Shown here in pieces: positions 5,632-7,561 of a DNA stretch of 7,561 nucleotides (the first letter of the stretch is position 1; each line of letters begins with the position of its first letter). This DNA is from Ilumatobacter sp. (GTDB lineage: Bacteria > Actinomycetota > Acidimicrobiia > Acidimicrobiales > Ilumatobacteraceae). Position numbers and translations under genes: made by a program. The DNA lies in assembly GCA_029263275.1 (NCBI GenBank), contig JAJCXU010000608.1, forward strand, positions 1-7,561. The letters are read 5' to 3'. A model generated the notes under the pieces. It was given only the letters and a program-made list of their open reading frames with translations. It was not told the DNA's origin and did no database searches.

Positions 5632-6356
5632 TCTGGCTCGACTCCCATGTAGACCTCTTGCACCTCGGGACTCGCCATGACCTCGTGCGGGTCCCCTTCG
5701 GCAATCTTCACGCCGAAGCTCATCGCCATGATCCGATCGACGACGGCGAGCAGAGCGTGCACGATGTGTTCGATCCAGACGATCGTGACCCCATCGGCAT
5801 GGATCTGCTTGACGGTCTCGACCAGCTCGAGCACCTCGGCTTCGGTGAGGCCCCCGGCGATCTCGTCGAGCAGCAGCACCTTCGGCGATGTCCCGAGTGC
5901 TCGGGCGAGTTCGAGCCGTTTGCGACCGAGCAGCGGGAGTTGACCGGCGCGCATGTTCGCGACGCCGAGGAGTCCGCTGGTCGTCAACGATGCCACGGCC
6001 AGTTCGGTGGCCTCGGCCTCACTGAGGGGGAATCCTGCGCCGAATACTGATGCGGCGAGGACGTTTTCGAAGACGGTCATCCCTTCGAACGGCCTGGGGA
6101 TCTGCGAGGTTCGTCCAATGCCAGCTCGACACCGTTGATCGGCGCGTGTGCCGGTGATGTCGTGACCGTCGAAGGTGATCGACCCGGTGTCGGGGTGCAG
6201 ATCACCGGCGATGAGGTTGAGGAGTGTGGTCTTACCGGCCCCGTTCGGCCCGACGATGCCGACGGCGTCGCCCTCTGAAACGGACACCGACAGGTTGTCG
6301 ATGACCTTGACGCCGAACGACTTCGAAACGCCGCTCACCTCGAGCAGGGTGGTCAT
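5628..6356 (-). CDS. livG: ABC transporter ATP-binding protein, LivG-like, with degenerate signature motif
   Basis: This 242-residue cytoplasmic ATPase pairs with the LivF-like subunit. Walker A is GPNGAGKT at 36-43, the Q-loop glutamine is Gln85 in GRTSQIPRPF, Walker B is VLLLDE at 160-165, and the switch histidine is His197 (WIEH). The ABC signature is unusual: where LivG normally reads LSYGQQRRLEIARAL, this protein has LPLLGRKRLELARAL (140-154), so the Ser, Gly and first Gln of LSxGQ are replaced. Walker B continues as IAGGLTEAEV in place of the common PAAGLNPxE. I recall similar wording in a subgroup of actinobacterial LivG proteins, so this may be a subfamily trait and not decay. The gene starts 4 bp after the binding-protein stop and overlaps livF by 4 bp. 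Confidence 0.92.
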   Translation of the reverse strand: MTTLLEVSGVSKSFGVKVIDNLSVSVSEGDAVGIVGPNGAGKTTLLNLIAGDLHPDTGSITFDGHDITGTRADQRCRAGIGRTSQIPRPFEGMTVFENVLAASVFGAGFPLSEAEATELAVASLTTSGLLGVANMRAGQLPLLGRKRLELARALGTSPKVLLLDEIAGGLTEAEVLELVETVKQIHADGVTIVWIEHIVHALLAVVDRIMAMSFGVKIAEGDPHEVMASPEVQEVYMGVEPE

Positions 6357-6360
6357 GGCG

Positions 6361-7561
6361 TCACTGGATCGGCTCGACGGCGTTGTCGACCGGCACGTCG
6401 GGCAGTTGGTCGTTCACGTTGATCGCCAGCTCGAGCGGATAGGTGACCCCCTCGACCCACTGGCCGGCCACGAGCGGGGTCTTCGAGATGTGCGACACCG
6501 GGCCGGTCGAGAAATTGACCGGGCCGACGACGGTGTCGAGTGTGGTCGCTTCCAGGGCGGCGATCAGGTCGCTCGCATCGGTTCCACCCGCACGGGTCGC
6601 AGCGTCGACAGCGATTTCGAAGAGGGCATGTGCGAATCCGAGCGGTTGGGTCCACTGGCCGCCTGTCGATTCGGAGAAGGCCGCCGCCAACTCTGCCGCT
6701 GATTGTCCGGTGACGGAGGATGTGAATGGGTGACGGTTCGTCCACCAGATCTCTGAGGTCAGTCCCGCACCTTGCGGGTACGTCTCGACCGCAGAAGGGA
6801 ACAGCAGCGCCTTGGCCATGGTGACGACCGGGGGGTTGAAGTCCTGCTGGAGCGACTGCCCTTGGAAGTTTGCAAAGACTGGCGGCGGTACGACGCCGGA
6901 CACGATTTGGACACCGGCGTCCTTGAACTGTCCGATGATCGCGCTGAAGTCCTGAGTTTCGAGTTCGAAGCGGCCCGCGTCGACGACGGTGAAGCCTGCA
7001 GCCTCGAGCGCTGGCGGAAAGCCGACGTTCGGATCTCCCCATGCGTTGCCGTCGGGATCGTTGGGCCACATGCCACCGACGATCTTGTCGACGCCGGACT
7101 GCTCCCACAGTGCGATGAAGTTGGCGATGACGTCTTCGAGGCCCCAGAAGAAGTGGAAGTTGAAGTCGGAGGCAGCTCCTGAATCCCCATCGGGTCCCAG
7201 TTCACCACCGGTTCCCAGATAGTGCGGTTGCCACGGTGCCACGGTCGTGACACACGGGACCTCGCCAAGGTCGCAGGCCGCAGCGACCGGGATCGAAATG
7301 TCCGGGGTGCCGCCGGCAAGAACGATGTGGACGCCTTGGCTGATGAGTTCCTGGGTGACCTCGCCGGCCTTGGCCGGATTCGACTCGGCGTCGACATCGA
7401 TGATCTCGACGCCCTCGCCCAAGGCGGCCCGCATCGCGGCAAGCACGAAAGAGTCCGCTTCGCCGAACGGCGCGAGTGGACCGGTTCGCGGCGTGACGTA
7501 ACCGATCTTGATGTTCAGGTCCGAAGGCGCTCCCCCACCAGTCTCGGTCGCCGCTGTGTTC
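6361..7561 (-). CDS. Liv-type ABC transporter solute-binding protein, N-terminus outside window
   Basis: The C-terminal 399 residues of an extracytoplasmic type I periplasmic-binding protein (LivK/LivJ family) are visible. It would capture the substrate and deliver it to the LivH/LivM channel. The visible part starts in a Thr/Ala/Gly-rich linker (NTAATETGGGAP), as found after the lipid-anchored cysteine of actinobacterial lipoproteins; the signal peptide and lipobox lie beyond the right edge. The mature fold opens with IKIGYVTPRTGPLAPFGE (17-34), the usual first strand and ligand loop of this family. AGGTPDISIPVA (82-93) and SEIWWTNRHPF (269-279) are further landmarks. Cys96 and Cys103 could pair. 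The visible sequence is rich in Trp, Phe and Tyr, and in context an aromatic or related acid is a reasonable ligand guess, but amino acids cannot be excluded. A GTG at 7446 is internal to the fold and is not the start. Confidence 0.9.
   Translation of the reverse strand, partial: NTAATETGGGAPSDLNIKIGYVTPRTGPLAPFGEADSFVLAAMRAALGEGVEIIDVDAESNPAKAGEVTQELISQGVHIVLAGGTPDISIPVAAACDLGEVPCVTTVAPWQPHYLGTGGELGPDGDSGAASDFNFHFFWGLEDVIANFIALWEQSGVDKIVGGMWPNDPDGNAWGDPNVGFPPALEAAGFTVVDAGRFELETQDFSAIIGQFKDAGVQIVSGVVPPPVFANFQGQSLQQDFNPPVVTMAKALLFPSAVETYPQGAGLTSEIWWTNRHPFTSSVTGQSAAELAAAFSESTGGQWTQPLGFAHALFEIAVDAATRAGGTDASDLIAALEATTLDTVVGPVNFSTGPVSHISKTPLVAGQWVEGVTYPLELAINVNDQLPDVPVDNAVEPIQ

Overview
The window looks like a high-GC actinobacterial chromosome. 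An Acidimicrobiia-type host is my guess from gene style and codon use; nothing in the sequence names a taxon. Almost all real coding capacity is on the minus strand.

Positions 7561 down to 667 hold one tightly packed operon. Reading with transcription, from right to left, it contains: the C-terminal 399 residues of a Liv-type solute-binding protein, two ABC ATPases (LivG-like, LivF-like), two membrane permeases (LivH-like, LivM-like), a 3-oxoadipyl-CoA-type thiolase (PcaF-like), an intradiol ring-cleavage dioxygenase closest to hydroxyquinol 1,2-dioxygenases, and a 98-residue cupin-like protein that appears to lack metal-ligand histidines. Four consecutive gene junctions, from livG/livF to livM/thiolase, are 4-bp stop/start overlaps. 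The other gaps are 4, 43 and 11 bp. The layout suggests uptake of an aromatic or related acid, ring cleavage by the dioxygenase, and thiolysis of 3-oxoadipyl-CoA to succinyl-CoA and acetyl-CoA. The intermediate steps (maleylacetate reductase, CoA transferase) are not in the window, and neither is the operon promoter, which must lie beyond the right edge.

Positions 1 to about 660 are different in character. A tyrosine-type integrase (N-terminal arm-binding and core-binding regions only) runs off the left edge. Just upstream of it lies the 3' part of a tRNA (acceptor strand, T arm, long variable arm, CCA; leucine-like), and I could find no 5' half. Between this fragment and the operon end are short direct repeats in near-helical spacing and a 15-bp palindrome. 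Together these look like an attachment-site region of an integrative element abutting the end of the catabolic operon. No CRISPR array, rRNA, insertion sequence or riboswitch was seen. The only longer non-coding stretch, 362-666, is accounted for by the tRNA fragment and repeats.
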